Below are positions 1 through 9,619 of a stretch of 64,000 nt of DNA, piece by piece. Location: NCBI RefSeq assembly GCF_002563695.1, contig NZ_PDJI01000004.1, forward strand, positions 3,906,001-3,970,000, read 5' to 3'. The stretch is from Georgenia soli. Its GTDB lineage: Bacteria; Actinomycetota; Actinomycetes; Actinomycetales; Actinomycetaceae. Position numbers and translations under genes: made by a program. How positions within the stretch are numbered: the stretch's first letter is position 1; every line of letters begins with the position of its first letter. Under the pieces are notes generated by a model. That model saw nothing but the letters and a program-made list of their open reading frames with translations, was not told the DNA's origin and did no database searches.

Positions 1-1
1 C

Positions 2-916
2 GAGATGACGGCCAACGGCGTCGTGGCCCCCATCGAGCTCGGCGACAAGGCCTCCGAGTTCGAGACCGTCGCGATCGAGGCCTTCACCCAGGACGGCCAG
101 GTCTACGGCCTGCCCTACGCGGTCGAGAACATCGGCCTCATCCGCAACACGGCGCTCGCCGCGGAGGCCCCGGCCACCTGGGACGACGCCGTCGCCGCGG
201 GCCAGGCCGCGGGCACGAAGTACCCCCTCCTCATCCAGGTGAGCGAGGAGGGCGACCCCTACACGATGTACCCGCTGCAGACCTCGTTCGGCGCCCCGGT
301 GTTCGTCCAGAACGAGGACGGCTCCTACAGCCCCGAGCTCGCGCTCGGCGGCGAGCCCGGCAACGCGTTCGCGCAGTGGCTGGCGGAGCAGGGCCAGGCG
401 GGCACGCTGGACACCGCCATCACCTACGACATCGCGGTGGAGGCCTTCGCCAACGGCGAGTCCCCCTTCATCATCGGCGGGCCGTGGATGATCGCCAGCT
501 TCGAGGGCCTCGACCTCGCCGTCGACCCGATCCCGAGCGCCGGCGGCGAGCCCGCGCAGCCGTTCGCGGGTGTCCAGGGCTTCTACGTCAACGCCAAGAG
601 CGAGAACGCCCTGCTCGCCAACGACTTCCTCGTGAACTTCATGTCCACCGAGGAGGCGCAGCTCGCCCTGTACGAGGCGGGTGACCGTCCGCCGGCCCTG
701 GTCGCCGCGGCCGACACCGCCTCCTCCGACCCGGTCACCGCCGGGTTCCGCGAGGTCGGTACCGACGCCGTGCCGATGCCCTCCATCCCGGAGATGGGCG
801 CGGTGTGGAACTTCTGGGGCGTGACGGAGGCCGCGATCGTCAGCGGCTCGCAGGAGCCCGTCGCGGCCTGGGAGAAGATGGTCTCGGACATCCAGGGCGC
901 GCTCGACGCCGCCTGA
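2..916 (+). CDS. malE: Maltose/maltodextrin ABC transporter substrate-binding protein, 5' truncated
   Basis: C-terminal part of an extracellular solute-binding protein that delivers a maltose-type sugar to the MalFG permease; the reading frame is open to the left edge, so the signal peptide and N-lobe lie outside the window. About 304 residues are seen. The stretch GESPFIIGGPWMIASFEG matches the conserved MalE segment (E. coli has GETAMTINGPWAW) and is followed by a DPIPSAGGEP cleft strand and the helical C-lobe ending EKMVSDIQGALDAA. It is followed by malF and malG on the same strand, which fixes the role. The sugar (maltose, maltodextrin or a related oligosaccharide) is inferred from the MalF/MalG relatives. 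No ATPase gene is nearby; such importers usually share a distant MsiK-type ATPase. Confidence 0.88.
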   Translation, partial: EMTANGVVAPIELGDKASEFETVAIEAFTQDGQVYGLPYAVENIGLIRNTALAAEAPATWDDAVAAGQAAGTKYPLLIQVSEEGDPYTMYPLQTSFGAPVFVQNEDGSYSPELALGGEPGNAFAQWLAEQGQAGTLDTAITYDIAVEAFANGESPFIIGGPWMIASFEGLDLAVDPIPSAGGEPAQPFAGVQGFYVNAKSENALLANDFLVNFMSTEEAQLALYEAGDRPPALVAAADTASSDPVTAGFREVGTDAVPMPSIPEMGAVWNFWGVTEAAIVSGSQEPVAAWEKMVSDIQGALDAA

Positions 917-923
917 CCCACCC

Positions 924-959
924 CCGGCGGGTGCGTGGCCACGGCCGCGCACCCGCCGG
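924..959 (+). promoter_or_regulatory. Stem-loop between malE and malF
   Basis: Perfect 12-bp inverted repeat, CCGGCGGGTGCG (924-935) against CGCACCCGCCGG (948-959), 12-base loop, starting 8 bases after the malE stop. There is no T-run, so it is more likely an mRNA-stabilising or partial-termination hairpin than a full terminator. It would let the binding protein be made in excess of the permease, as the malE-malF intergenic structure does in enterobacteria (inference). Confidence 0.55.
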
Positions 960-1065
960 ACCGGCGCCCGGTGCGCCGGCCGCCGGCACCGCCGGCGGAC
1001 CGAACTCGGGGTCGACGACGAACCCCACGACGGTCGGGCGACGACGCGCCCGACGGAGGTCCCAC

Positions 1066-2676
1066 ATGAGCGCCCGCACCGAGGTGGAGCGACGGACCGA
1101 GGCCGGCCGGCCGACGCCGCCTGTCTCCCGCAGCTCCCACGCCCGCACCTTCAGCCGCGGCTTCGCGGCCAAGGTCGTGCTGATGGCTCTGGTCAACGCC
1201 CTCGGCGTGTACGTGATCCTGGCCGCCTGGGCCGCCGAGTCCTACGGCGTGCTGGCGGCCATGGTCGCCCTCGTCGTCGCGGCCGACTACGTCTACTTCT
1301 CGCGGCGCACGCTCCCGCTGAAGTACCTGCTCCCCGGGCTGGCCTTCCTGCTGGTCTACCAGGTCTTCGTCGTCGCCTACACGGGGTACGTGGCGCTGAC
1401 CAACTACGGGGACGGCCACAACTCCACCAAGGAGGACGCCGTCGAGGCGCTCCTCATCCAGAACGAGCGCCGCGTCGAGGGCTCGGCCGCCTACCCGCTG
1501 GTGGTCCTGGACGACGGCGGCGAGCTCGCCTTCGCGATCGCCGACGACGGCGAGGTCCGGGTCGGCCGGGCCGAGACCCCGCTGGAGACGGCGGAGGAAG
1601 CCGTCGTCTCCGACGGCGTCATCACCGAGGTCCCCGGCTACGAGGTGCTCCCGCGGCAGGCGGTGCTCGAGCGCCAGGCCGAGGTCACGGCGCTGCGCGT
1701 GCCGGTCTCGGACGACCCCGCCGACGGGTCGATCCGCACGCAGGACGCGCGCAACGGGTACGTGTTCGTCTCCACGCTGGCGTACGACGAGGCCGCCGAC
1801 ACGATGACGGACACCCTCACCGGGACGGTCTACACGCCGAACGACGAGGGCATGTTCGAGGCCCCCGACGGCACCACGCTGCCCGTGGGCTGGAAGGTGT
1901 TCGTCGGGCTGGAGAACTTCGCCACCGCCTTCGGCGACGCCCGCTACTCCGGCCCGTTCCTGCAGGTGCTGCTGTGGACGCTCGCGTTCGCCGTGCTGTC
2001 CGTGGTCACCACGTTCCTGCTCGGTCTCTTCCTGGCGATGGTCTTCAACGACGAGCGCGTCCGCGGCCGAAAGATCTACCGCACGCTGCTGATCCTGCCC
2101 TACGCCTTCCCCGGCTTCCTGGCCGCGCTGCTGTGGTCCGGCCTCCTCAACCGCCGCTTCGGCTTCATCAACTCGGTCCTCCTCGGCGGCGCGGAGATCC
2201 CCTGGCTCACCGACCCCTGGCTGGCCAAGCTCTCGGTGCTCGGCGTGAACCTGTGGCTGGGCTTCCCCTACATGTTCCTCATCTGCACCGGCGCCCTGCA
2301 GTCGATCCCGAAGGACGTCCTGGAGGCGGCCAAGATCGACGGCGCCAGCCGGTTCCGCACGTGGCGCTCCGTGGTCCTGCCGTTGCTCATGGTCTCCACC
2401 GCGCCGCTGCTGATCTCCTCCTTCGCCTTCAACTTCAACAACTTCAACCTCATCTACATGCTCACCGGCGGGGGACCGCGCATGGCGGACGCGTCGGTGC
2501 CCATCGGGCACACCGACATCCTCATCTCGATGGTGTACTCCATCTCCGGTCTCGACGGCACGGCGGACAAGAACTACGGCCTGGCCAGCGCCCTGTCGAT
2601 CGTCATCTTCCTGATCGTCGCGACCATCTCCGTGATCAGCTTCCGCCGCACCCGCTCGCTCGAGGAGATCAACTGA
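1066..2676 (+). CDS. malF: Maltose ABC transporter permease MalF
   Basis: 536-residue inner-membrane permease subunit of the maltose-type importer. Hydrophobic segments lie near residues 35-55, 62-77 and 88-106, followed by a large extracytoplasmic region (about 110-290, the MalF P2 loop) and the C-terminal transmembrane core from about 300. The EAA cytoplasmic loop that contacts the ATPase is present near residue 420 (LEAAKIDGASRFRTWRSVVL). The start at 1066 is chosen for the GGAGGT Shine-Dalgarno at 1055-1060; the open frame runs further upstream but that part is low-complexity and overlaps the end of malE. The gene ends one base before malG, so the two are co-translated. Family identity is clear; the exact sugar is not. 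Confidence 0.93.
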   Translation: MSARTEVERRTEAGRPTPPVSRSSHARTFSRGFAAKVVLMALVNALGVYVILAAWAAESYGVLAAMVALVVAADYVYFSRRTLPLKYLLPGLAFLLVYQVFVVAYTGYVALTNYGDGHNSTKEDAVEALLIQNERRVEGSAAYPLVVLDDGGELAFAIADDGEVRVGRAETPLETAEEAVVSDGVITEVPGYEVLPRQAVLERQAEVTALRVPVSDDPADGSIRTQDARNGYVFVSTLAYDEAADTMTDTLTGTVYTPNDEGMFEAPDGTTLPVGWKVFVGLENFATAFGDARYSGPFLQVLLWTLAFAVLSVVTTFLLGLFLAMVFNDERVRGRKIYRTLLILPYAFPGFLAALLWSGLLNRRFGFINSVLLGGAEIPWLTDPWLAKLSVLGVNLWLGFPYMFLICTGALQSIPKDVLEAAKIDGASRFRTWRSVVLPLLMVSTAPLLISSFAFNFNNFNLIYMLTGGGPRMADASVPIGHTDILISMVYSISGLDGTADKNYGLASALSIVIFLIVATISVISFRRTRSLEEIN

Positions 2677-2677
2677 C

Positions 2678-3568
2678 ATGGCCACCGCACCCACCGTCAC
2701 GGCCGCCCCGGCCAACAGGGTGAGCCGCCGTCGCTGGTTCAGCGAGGTCGGCTGGCGGCATGTCGTCGGCGTGGTCGCCGTCGTCTACGCGGCGTTCCCG
2801 ATCGTCTACGTCATCTCCGCCTCGCTCAACCCCGGCGGCACGCTGACCGGCTCCAACTCCCTCTTCAGCGAGGTCAGCGGCGCCAACTACACCGAGCTGA
2901 ACGGCACCTACTTCTGGACGTGGGTGCGCAACACCCTGTTCATCGGCACGGTCACCGCCGTCGGCACCGTCCTGATGGGAGCGGCCGCGGCGTACGCGTT
3001 CTCGCGGTTCCGGTTCACCGGCCGGCGCGTCGGGCTCATGGCCCTGCTGGTCATCCAGATGTTCCCGCAGATCCTGGCCTTCGTCGCGATCTTCCTGCTG
3101 CTGCTGGGACTGCGGAACGTGGTGCCGGTGCTCGGTCTGAACAGCCAGATCGGCCTGATCTGCGTGTACCTGGGCGGGGCGCTCGGCGTGAACACGTTCC
3201 TCATGTACGGGTTCTTCAACACCGTGCCGCGCGAGCTGGACGAGGCCGCGAAGATCGACGGCGCCTCCCACGCCCAGATCTACTGGACGATCATCCTGCG
3301 CCTGGTCGCCCCGATCCTCGCCGTCGTCGGGCTGCTGTCCTTCATCTCCACGTTCTCCGACTTCGTCATCGCCCGCGTCATCCTCCAGTCGGAGCAGAAC
3401 TGGACGCTCGCGGTGGGCCTCTACGGCTGGGTGTCGTCACTGCTCGAGGCCAACTGGGGGCTCTTCGCCGCCGGCGCCGTGATCAGTGCGCTGCCGGTGC
3501 TGGTGCTCTTCCTGTTCCTGCAGCGCTACATCGTGGGCGGGCTCACGTCGGGGGCGGTCAAGGGCTGA
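2678..3568 (+). CDS. malG: Maltose ABC transporter permease MalG
   Basis: 296-residue second permease subunit, normal length for MalG. Transmembrane segments are visible at about residues 30-50, 90-110, 125-148, 160-180, 205-225 and 265-285. The EAA motif is intact (ELDEAAKIDGASHAQIYWTI, near residue 187). The ATG lies one base after the malF TGA, so the pair forms a heterodimeric channel made from one message. It converges on the GH13-like gene at 3594 with only 25 bases between the stops and no obvious terminator there. Confidence 0.94.
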   Translation: MATAPTVTAAPANRVSRRRWFSEVGWRHVVGVVAVVYAAFPIVYVISASLNPGGTLTGSNSLFSEVSGANYTELNGTYFWTWVRNTLFIGTVTAVGTVLMGAAAAYAFSRFRFTGRRVGLMALLVIQMFPQILAFVAIFLLLLGLRNVVPVLGLNSQIGLICVYLGGALGVNTFLMYGFFNTVPRELDEAAKIDGASHAQIYWTIILRLVAPILAVVGLLSFISTFSDFVIARVILQSEQNWTLAVGLYGWVSSLLEANWGLFAAGAVISALPVLVLFLFLQRYIVGGLTSGAVKG

Positions 3569-3593
3569 CCGGCCGGGGATCCTCGCCAGGGCC

Positions 3594-4811
3594 TCAGCTC
3601 AGGGCGATCCACACCGTGGTGTCCGGCGGCACGCTGACCATCCCGTCCAGCGGGTTCGACAGGTCGTCGCTGGCCTGCAGGATCTCCCGCTCCGCCGGCA
3701 CCCGCACGTCCCGGTCGGAGAGGTTCGTCAGGACGAGCACGTCCCGGTTGACGAAGCCCAGCGTCCCGGCGTACGGCAGGTCGTCCACCCACGCGACGTG
3801 GCCGGTGCCCAGGCTCAGCTCCTGGCGCAGGCGGAAGGCGTGGCGGTAGCGCTCGAACGTGCTCCCAGGGGTGCCGCGCTGCTCCGCCGCGAGCCGGGCC
3901 ACCTCGGTGATCGTGGCGGCCGGGTCGTCGGGCCGCGGCGCGATGCCGACGGGCTCTCCCTGGCTGACGTAGGCAGTGCCCGGAAGAGCGGTCATGAGCA
4001 GGGTCGCGGCCCGGCGACGACGGCGTGCCGCCTCCTCGTCGAGCCCCCATGACGGCGCGGAACCGGTCGTCAGGTCGGTCAGCGTCCATCCCGCGGGCGC
4101 GCCGACCGCGTCCCGCTGGAGGTAGGAGTCGGAGACGGTCGCCCGCAGCTGGGGGGCGTCCCAGGTCGTCACCGCCAGCCGGTCGTCCCGGGTGACGTGC
4201 AGCCAGTCCTCGTGCAGGTGCTCGGCCAGGGCGTCGGGCGTGCGGGCGGAGATGCCGCCCGTGAGCACCGAGTCGGCCTCGGCGGCCAGCGCGTGCAGCG
4301 CGCCGAGGTCCACGCCCTCGTGCTCGTGGCTGTCCGTCGAGCTCGTGACCCCGAGATCCACCCCGTCGACGTCGCGGGCCAGCCACGCCGCCACGCGGGC
4401 GCGGTGCCGGGCCGCGGCGCCGTCGCGCGGGCCGACGTCCGTGCCGGCGAGCGAGACGATGACCCGGATGCTGCGCTGGTGCGCGCGCCGGACGAGCGTG
4501 TCGACGGTCTCGCGGGCGTCGGGGGCGTCCGGGTCCACCGCCGGCACGCGCACCTGGACCGCGCTCGCGCCGAGCCGGGAGACGTGGGAGATCTCAGCCG
4601 ACAGGGCCGCGAGCGCCCCGAGGTCGGCCGCCCCGACCACCTGGTAGACCACCGCCTGCCGCCACCAGGCCTGCGGGCCGCGCGGGCCGCGGTGCACCAG
4701 GGTGGTGGTCGTGACCCCGCCGAGGCGCGATCGGACGCGACCGCGGCCCTCACCCGGGTCCGGGGAGGTGCGCTCGGTCCGGCCCTCGTCGTCGGTTCGG
4801 GTGTCCGTCAC
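3594..4811 (-). CDS. GH13 alpha-amylase/alpha-glucosidase-like protein lacking catalytic residues
   Basis: 405 residues, short for a GH13 alpha-glucosidase (usually 530-600). The family fold can be traced: WWRQAVVYQVVGAADLGALAAL (49-70) matches the WWRxAVIYQIYPRSF start, WLARDVDGVDLGV (143-155) matches the W-L-x-x-GVDGFRLDV strand, and RAATLLMTALPGTAYVSQGEPVGI (267-290) matches the LLTLPGTPYIYQGEELG strand. The nucleophile Asp is replaced by Gly154, the acid/base Glu strand reads LTGGIS (about 183-188), and the third Asp of the NHD motif reads DLT (246-248). It is therefore unlikely to hydrolyse glycosides by the GH13 mechanism; it may bind sugar or regulate. The GTG start at 4811 has an ACAAT-type -10 six bases upstream (CACAAT at 4823-4818). 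It converges on malG, which suggests a role linked to maltodextrin use (inference). Confidence 0.72.
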   Translation of the reverse strand: MTDTRTDDEGRTERTSPDPGEGRGRVRSRLGGVTTTTLVHRGPRGPQAWWRQAVVYQVVGAADLGALAALSAEISHVSRLGASAVQVRVPAVDPDAPDARETVDTLVRRAHQRSIRVIVSLAGTDVGPRDGAAARHRARVAAWLARDVDGVDLGVTSSTDSHEHEGVDLGALHALAAEADSVLTGGISARTPDALAEHLHEDWLHVTRDDRLAVTTWDAPQLRATVSDSYLQRDAVGAPAGWTLTDLTTGSAPSWGLDEEAARRRRRAATLLMTALPGTAYVSQGEPVGIAPRPDDPAATITEVARLAAEQRGTPGSTFERYRHAFRLRQELSLGTGHVAWVDDLPYAGTLGFVNRDVLVLTNLSDRDVRVPAEREILQASDDLSNPLDGMVSVPPDTTVWIALS

Positions 4812-4867
4812 CCGCCCATTGTGGCTCACCGGCGCGGCCTGCACCCGCCGTCCCGTAGGCTCGCGCC

Positions 4868-6199
4868 GTGCCCACCGATCCCTTCGTCCCCGACCGCGCC
4901 TGGGGGTCCGGCGCGCCGGACGCGGGCGTGCGCCAGGCCGACGTGTACACCGACCGCGACCGCGAGCGGTGGTGGAGCGAGGCGCCGAAGAACCCCCGGC
5001 GCACCGCCTTCGAGCGGGACCGGGCGCGCGTGCTGCACTCCTCGGCGCTGCGGCGCCTGGGCGCCAAGACGCAGGTGCTCGGCCCCTCGAGCGACGACTT
5101 CGTCCGCACGCGGCTGACGCACTCCCTCGAGGTGGCGCAGGTGGGCCGCGAGCTGGGCAAGGTCCTCGGCTGCGACCCGGACGTCGTCGACACAGCGTGC
5201 CTCTCCCACGACCTCGGGCACCCGCCCTTCGGGCACAACGGCGAGCGCGCCCTGCACGAGGTGGCCCTCGGCATCGGCGGGTTCGAGGGCAACGCCCAGA
5301 CGCTCCGGCTGCTCTCCCGCCTGGAGCCGAAGGTCTTCGCCGACGACGGCACGTGCGTCGGCCTCAACCTCACCCGGGCGAGCCTGGACGCCGCGACGAA
5401 GTACCCGTGGCAGGCCGGCGACGGCCCGCGCCGGGCGGACGGGACGAGCACCCGGAAGTTCGGCGTGTACCCGGACGACGAGCCCGTCTTCGCATGGTTG
5501 CGCCAGGGGGCGCCCGAGCGGCGCAAGTGCCTCGAGGCGCAGGTGATGGACCTGGCGGACGACATCTCCTACTCCGTCCACGACGTCGAGGACGCGATCG
5601 TGGGCGGGCGGGTGGACCTGGAGAGGCTGCGGGTCACCGCCGAGCAGGAGCGGGTCGTGGCGCAGGTGCGGGACTGGTACGACCCGGCGGTGGACGACGA
5701 CACCCTCGGCGCCGCCCTCGACCGGCTCGTCAGCCACCCCATCTGGGTGTCCTCCTACGACGGCTCGCGCCGCGACCTCGCGCGGCTGAAGGACCTCACG
5801 AGCCAGCTCATCGGCCGGTTCTGCGCCGCCGCGGAGGACGCCACCCGGGCCGCCTACGGCACCGGTCCGCTGACCCGGTACGAGGCCGACCTCATCGTTC
5901 CGGACGAGACGCTGGCCGAGATCTTCGTCCTCAAGGGCGTCGCGGCCCTGTACGTCATGGCGCCGCGCGAGCACGAGCCGCTGTACCTGGCCCAGCGGAC
6001 GATCCTCTTCGACCTGGTGGACGCCCTCGCGGAGTCCGGTGCGCGCCACCTCGAGGAGCCCTTCGCGGCGGACTGGCGGGAGGCCGGGGACGACGGCGCC
6101 CGGCTGCGCGTGGTCATCGACCAGGTCGCGTCACTGACGGACACCTCCGCCCAGCAGTGGCACGCCCGGCTGTGCGGGATGCTCTCCGAGGTCTACTGA
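4868..6199 (+). CDS. dgt: Deoxyguanosinetriphosphate triphosphohydrolase-like protein
   Basis: 443-residue HD-domain dNTP triphosphohydrolase that cleaves dNTPs to nucleoside and triphosphate. The metal-binding histidines and HD pair are visible: [11 protein letters not shown] (His85), then [14 protein letters not shown] (His114-Asp115), and later [16 protein letters not shown]. Length fits the actinobacterial Dgt-like family, which commonly precedes dnaG as here. The GTG at 4868 is preceded by TAGGCT at 4856-4861 with a 6-base spacer and no Shine-Dalgarno, so the transcript is probably leaderless. It is divergent from the GH13-like gene across 56 bases. Confidence 0.92.
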   Translation: MPTDPFVPDRAWGSGAPDAGVRQADVYTDRDRERWWSEAPKNPRRTAFERDRARVLHSSALRRLGAKTQVLGPSSDDFVRTRLTHSLEVAQVGRELGKVLGCDPDVVDTACLSHDLGHPPFGHNGERALHEVALGIGGFEGNAQTLRLLSRLEPKVFADDGTCVGLNLTRASLDAATKYPWQAGDGPRRADGTSTRKFGVYPDDEPVFAWLRQGAPERRKCLEAQVMDLADDISYSVHDVEDAIVGGRVDLERLRVTAEQERVVAQVRDWYDPAVDDDTLGAALDRLVSHPIWVSSYDGSRRDLARLKDLTSQLIGRFCAAAEDATRAAYGTGPLTRYEADLIVPDETLAEIFVLKGVAALYVMAPREHEPLYLAQRTILFDLVDALAESGARHLEEPFAADWREAGDDGARLRVVIDQVASLTDTSAQQWHARLCGMLSEVY

Positions 6200-6283
6200 G
6201 GGTTCCCGCCGGTGCGACCGCTCCGGCGTCGTGCTGGGGACGGCCGCGCCGGGAACCGGACGTCCCACGCCTAGACTGTCGTC

Positions 6284-8332
6284 ATGGCAAGCCTCATCCG
6301 GCGCGAGGACATCGCGGCAGTCCGCGAACGCGCACGGATCGACGAGGTCGTCGGCACCTACGTCACCCTCAAGCCGGCCGGCGTGGGGTCGATGAAGGGC
6401 CTGTGCCCCTTCCACGACGAGCGCACCCCCTCCTTCCACGTCCGCCCCCAGCTGGGCCTGTGGCACTGCTTCGGCTGCGACGAGGGCGGCGACGTCATCT
6501 CGTTCGTCCAGAAGATCGACCACCTGCCCTTCACCGAGGCCGTCGAGCACCTCGCCGCCAGGACCGGCATCCAGCTGCGCTACGAGGACGGCGGCACCAC
6601 CCGCCCGCGCGAGGAGGTCGGCAGGCGGCAGCGTCTCATCGAGGCGCACCGCGTGGCGGAGGAGTACTTCGTCGCCCAGCTCGACTCCCCGGGCGCCGCG
6701 CCCGGCCGGCAGTTCCTCGCGGACCGCGGGTTCGACCGGCAGGCGGCGGCGACGTTCGGCGTGGGCTTCGCCCCGCAGGGCTGGGACAACCTCCTGCGCC
6801 ACCTGCGCGGGCGCGGGTTCACCGAGGCCGAGCTCACCGCCTCCGGCCTCGTCTCCCAGGGCAACCGCGGGATCTACGACCGGTTCCGCGGGCGCCTCGT
6901 GTGGCCGATCCGGGACATCACCGGCGAGACCGTGGGCTTCGGCGCCCGCCGGCTCCTCGAGGAGGACCAGGGCCCGAAGTACCTCAACACGCCCGAGACC
7001 CCGATCTACAAGAAGTCCCAGGTGCTCTACGGCCTCGACCTCGCCAAGCGGACCATCGCCAAGGAGCGCAAGGTCGTCGTCGTCGAGGGGTACACGGACG
7101 TCATGGCGGCGCACCTGTCCGGTGTCACCACCGCGGTGGCCACCTGCGGCACGGCGTTCGGCACCGACCACATCCGTATCGTGCGCCGCCTGCTCGGCGA
7201 CACGGCCGACGCCGCCACCGGCGTGATCTTCTCCTCCGGCGCCACCCACGGCGGCGAGGTCATCTTCACCTTCGACGGCGACGCGGCCGGCCAGAAGGCG
7301 GCCCTGCGCGCCTTCGAGGAGGACCAGCGGTTCGCGGCGCAGACCTTCGTCGCCGTCAGCCCGGACGGTCTCGACCCGTGCGACCTGCGCCTGGAGCGCG
7401 GGGACGCCGCGGTGCGCGACCTGGTGGCCTCCCGGCAGCCGCTCTTCGCGTTCGCGATCCGCTCCGTGCTGGCGCAGCTCGACCTGTCGACGGCGGAGGG
7501 GCGGGTCGCCGCGCTGCGGGCCGCCGCGCCCGTGGTCGCCGGGATCCGGGACCGGGCGCTGCGCTGGGAGTACTCGCGCTCGCTCTCGGGGTGGCTCGGC
7601 ATGGACCAGGTGGCGGTGCGACGGGCCGTGCAGGCGGCGGAACGGTCCGGGCCGGTCGGAGGGGGCCCGGGGCACCCGGAGCAGCAGGGCGGCGGAGGAC
7701 CCGCCTCTCGGTACGGCGGGGGGCCTGGCGGCCGCAACGGCGGTGGCCGGTCCGACGGCCGCCCGCCCGCACCGGTCCCGGGCGGGTACGACGGCGGCGG
7801 CGCAGCCGCCCGGCCGTTCCGCGAGGACCCGGTCGCCCAGCTGGAGCGGCAGGTGCTGGAGGTGGTCCTCCAGCTGCCGCAGCACGCCCTTGCCGCCGGC
7901 TTCGACGCACTGGCGCCGGACACCTTCACGGTCCCCGCCTACCGCGGCGTCCACGACGCCATCCGTGCCGCCGGCGGGACGACGGCCTTCGGTCAGGAGG
8001 TCGAACGGCTCTCGGCACAGGGCGGGGGAGGCGACGTCGCCGGGCACGCCGCCGCGCGGTGGGCCGAGCAGGTCCGGGAGAACGCCGTCGGCCCGGTGGC
8101 CGGCGTCATCACCGAGCTCGCCGTCGCGCCGCTCCCGGAGGACCGGCCCGACGCGCTGGCCGGGTACGCGCGCGGGGTGCTGGTGGCGCTGATCCGGATG
8201 GGCCTGACCCGTGAGATCGCGGACGTGAAGGGCACGCTGCAGCGCACCGACCCGGGCGACCCGACCTACGCGCAGATCTTCGCTCAGCTGATGGAGCTGG
8301 AGAACCGGCGCCGCTCGCTCAGCGGGGAGTGA
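6284..8332 (+). CDS. dnaG: DNA primase DnaG
   Basis: 682-residue replicative primase that makes RNA primers at the fork with DnaB. Order of domains: CHC2 zinc finger (Cys41, His44, Cys62, Cys65), catalytic core and TOPRIM domain ([14 protein letters not shown] near 265-280 and [14 protein letters not shown] near 330), a glycine-rich linker about 455-510, and a C-terminal DnaB-interaction domain (about 515-682). The Gly-rich linker is typical of high-GC actinobacteria. The ATG at 6284 has TAGACT at 6272-6277 and a 6-base spacer, so it is probably leaderless. It follows dgt by 84 bases. Confidence 0.97.
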   Translation: MASLIRREDIAAVRERARIDEVVGTYVTLKPAGVGSMKGLCPFHDERTPSFHVRPQLGLWHCFGCDEGGDVISFVQKIDHLPFTEAVEHLAARTGIQLRYEDGGTTRPREEVGRRQRLIEAHRVAEEYFVAQLDSPGAAPGRQFLADRGFDRQAAATFGVGFAPQGWDNLLRHLRGRGFTEAELTASGLVSQGNRGIYDRFRGRLVWPIRDITGETVGFGARRLLEEDQGPKYLNTPETPIYKKSQVLYGLDLAKRTIAKERKVVVVEGYTDVMAAHLSGVTTAVATCGTAFGTDHIRIVRRLLGDTADAATGVIFSSGATHGGEVIFTFDGDAAGQKAALRAFEEDQRFAAQTFVAVSPDGLDPCDLRLERGDAAVRDLVASRQPLFAFAIRSVLAQLDLSTAEGRVAALRAAAPVVAGIRDRALRWEYSRSLSGWLGMDQVAVRRAVQAAERSGPVGGGPGHPEQQGGGGPASRYGGGPGGRNGGGRSDGRPPAPVPGGYDGGGAAARPFREDPVAQLERQVLEVVLQLPQHALAAGFDALAPDTFTVPAYRGVHDAIRAAGGTTAFGQEVERLSAQGGGGDVAGHAAARWAEQVRENAVGPVAGVITELAVAPLPEDRPDALAGYARGVLVALIRMGLTREIADVKGTLQRTDPGDPTYAQIFAQLMELENRRRSLSGE

Positions 8333-8410
8333 GCCGGAGCGGCCGGCTGAGTCGACCTTGGCCGCGTGCGCTCACCCCGCCCGGCGAACCTCTGCCCCGG
8401 AGGGGCTGGT

Positions 8411-8797
8411 TCATCGGGCCGAGGTGGGGGACAGTGCGCCCGGGAAGCCGGGGTCGTGGTCCACGACGTCGACCACCTCGCCGATATGGGTGACCTCGAG
8501 GAGGAAGCGGACGAGATCGGGCGGCTCGATGAACCGTACCCGGTGGGAGATGCGGTGGGCGAGGTGGGCGATCGCCGCGATGACCGTGGAGTCCATGAAC
8601 GTGACGGTCCGTGTGTCGACGTCGACGGGAACCCCTGCGTCCGCGGCCTCTCGTGCGGCGGTCGCGAGCTCGTCGCTCAGGCTGGCGTCGACCGGCCCGG
8701 CGAGGACGATGCGTACCCGCGCGGGTGAGGTCAGCACGGAGACCAGGCCCTGCTCGTCCGCCCGGGGGCCGGTGCTCGCTGCTGCGGCGTCGCTCAT
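8411..8797 (-). CDS. STAS-domain protein (anti-anti-sigma factor type)
   Basis: 128 residues. It shows the SpoIIAA-like STAS fold: VRIVLAGPVDASLSDELATAA followed by VPVDVDTRTVTFMDSTVIAAIAHLAHR, where the Ser/Thr in MDST is the position phosphorylated by a partner kinase in SpoIIAA. The C-terminal part (VRFIEPPDLVRFLLEVTHIGEVVDV) matches the last STAS helix. No anti-sigma kinase or sigma factor gene is adjacent, so the partner is unknown. The start at 8797 is chosen for the GGAAGGAT sequence just upstream; an in-frame upstream ATG at 8836 would add 13 unlikely residues. Confidence 0.78.
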   Translation of the reverse strand: MSDAAAASTGPRADEQGLVSVLTSPARVRIVLAGPVDASLSDELATAAREAADAGVPVDVDTRTVTFMDSTVIAAIAHLAHRISHRVRFIEPPDLVRFLLEVTHIGEVVDVVDHDPGFPGALSPTSAR

Positions 8798-8874
8798 GTC
8801 TGGGGTGATCCTTCCGTCGATCGGACAGCCTCTCACCGGGTCGTACCTGATCGCGGCGGAGCACTGACGACAAA

Positions 8875-8901
8875 GGCCCGGAACCGTTGAGGTTCCGGGC
8901 C
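8875..8901 (-). terminator. Terminator of the tRNA-Asn gene
   Basis: Perfect 11-bp stem GGCCCGGAACC / GGTTCCGGGCC (8875-8885 and 8891-8901) with a 5-base loop, followed on the minus strand by TTTGT. It lies 7 bases after the tRNA 3' end. Confidence 0.8.
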
Positions 8902-8907
8902 TGCTTG

Positions 8908-8980
8908 CTCCCGCGATTGGACTCGAACCAATAACCGTCCGATTAACAGTCGGATGCTCTGCCTATTGAGCTACGCGGGA
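8908..8980 (-). tRNA. tRNA-Asn (anticodon GUU)
   Basis: 73-nt cloverleaf read on the minus strand. The acceptor stem TCCCGCG pairs with CGCGGGA, the D-arm TAGCTCAATAGGCAGAGC, anticodon stem-loop CCGACTGTTAATCGG (anticodon GTT) and T-arm with GGTTCGAGTCC are all present. CCA is not encoded. A TAGAGT -10 box lies upstream at 8998-8993. Confidence 0.95.
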
Positions 8981-9044
8981 TCGCGAGATGTGACTCTAGC
9001 AAAGATTGAGAGGGCTCAGACCACCGCGTCGGCCGCTGGAGGCC

Positions 9045-9563
9045 TCATGTGGCAAGTCCCACAGCGGAGCGGGCTCGTCGCTCGAGGTCGTCGATGAGCT
9101 TGCGCTCGGCGTCGTCACCCCGAAGCTGGCCCTGGACGGTGACCTGCGAGAGCAGGCCGCCGTTCTCGTCTCGGCGGATGTTCACCCGCACGAAGGCCCC
9201 GCCCGGGGTGTCGAGGCTCTCGGTGTGGACCACCGAGGACTGGACCCGCTCGCGCAGCGTCGAGGTGAACCGCGCCGGGTCGTGCTCCACGGGCCGGAGC
9301 ACGAGCGGAGTGACCGCGCCGTCGACCCAGGCGACCGTGAGCTCGCCTGCGTCGCCGTCCCAGCGTCCGTGCTCGACGGTGTGCCAGGGGTAGCGGCCGA
9401 CGACGCCGTCCGCGTCGGCGACGACGAGCGCGCCCGCGGCTGCGACCGCCCAGCGGCCGTCCGTGAGCTCCGCATGGGCGAGCGGGGAGTCGCGGCGGTC
9501 CAGGCGGGCGCCGACGTCCGGGGGCAGCTTGGGGGAGCGGCGGCCGAAGATCATGTTGGACAC
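9045..9563 (-). CDS. Conserved hypothetical actinobacterial protein
   Basis: 172 residues, soluble, no signal peptide or membrane segment. The first half (RWAVAAAGALVVADADGVVGRYPWHTVEHGRWD then ELTVAWVDG) looks like a beta-rich PH-like fold; the second half (FTSTLRERVQSSVVHTESLDTPGGAFVRVNIRRDENG) ends in a charged helix (AERKLIDDLERRARSAVG). I do not recognise a named function. The start is GTG at 9563, divergent from the CAU tRNA. It lies between the tRNA-Asn and the CAU tRNA on a dnaG-linked segment. Confidence 0.75.
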   Translation of the reverse strand: MSNMIFGRRSPKLPPDVGARLDRRDSPLAHAELTDGRWAVAAAGALVVADADGVVGRYPWHTVEHGRWDGDAGELTVAWVDGAVTPLVLRPVEHDPARFTSTLRERVQSSVVHTESLDTPGGAFVRVNIRRDENGGLLSQVTVQGQLRGDDAERKLIDDLERRARSAVGLAT

Positions 9564-9619
9564 GGTAACCGTCCGTACCCGGGTACGCTGGACGCCGTCG
9601 TGGCGCCATGCCGCCGCGC

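Noticed and set aside
583..2715. Long open frame on the minus strand opposite malF (710 codons)
   Set aside because: Arises from the high third-position GC of malF; composition is Asp/Arg/Gly/His-rich with no domain, and malF is certain.
4702..8214. 1170-codon open frame on the plus strand across dgt and dnaG
   Set aside because: It is an Arg/Pro/Gly/Ala-rich frame shadowing two well-defined genes in another frame; no motif supports it.
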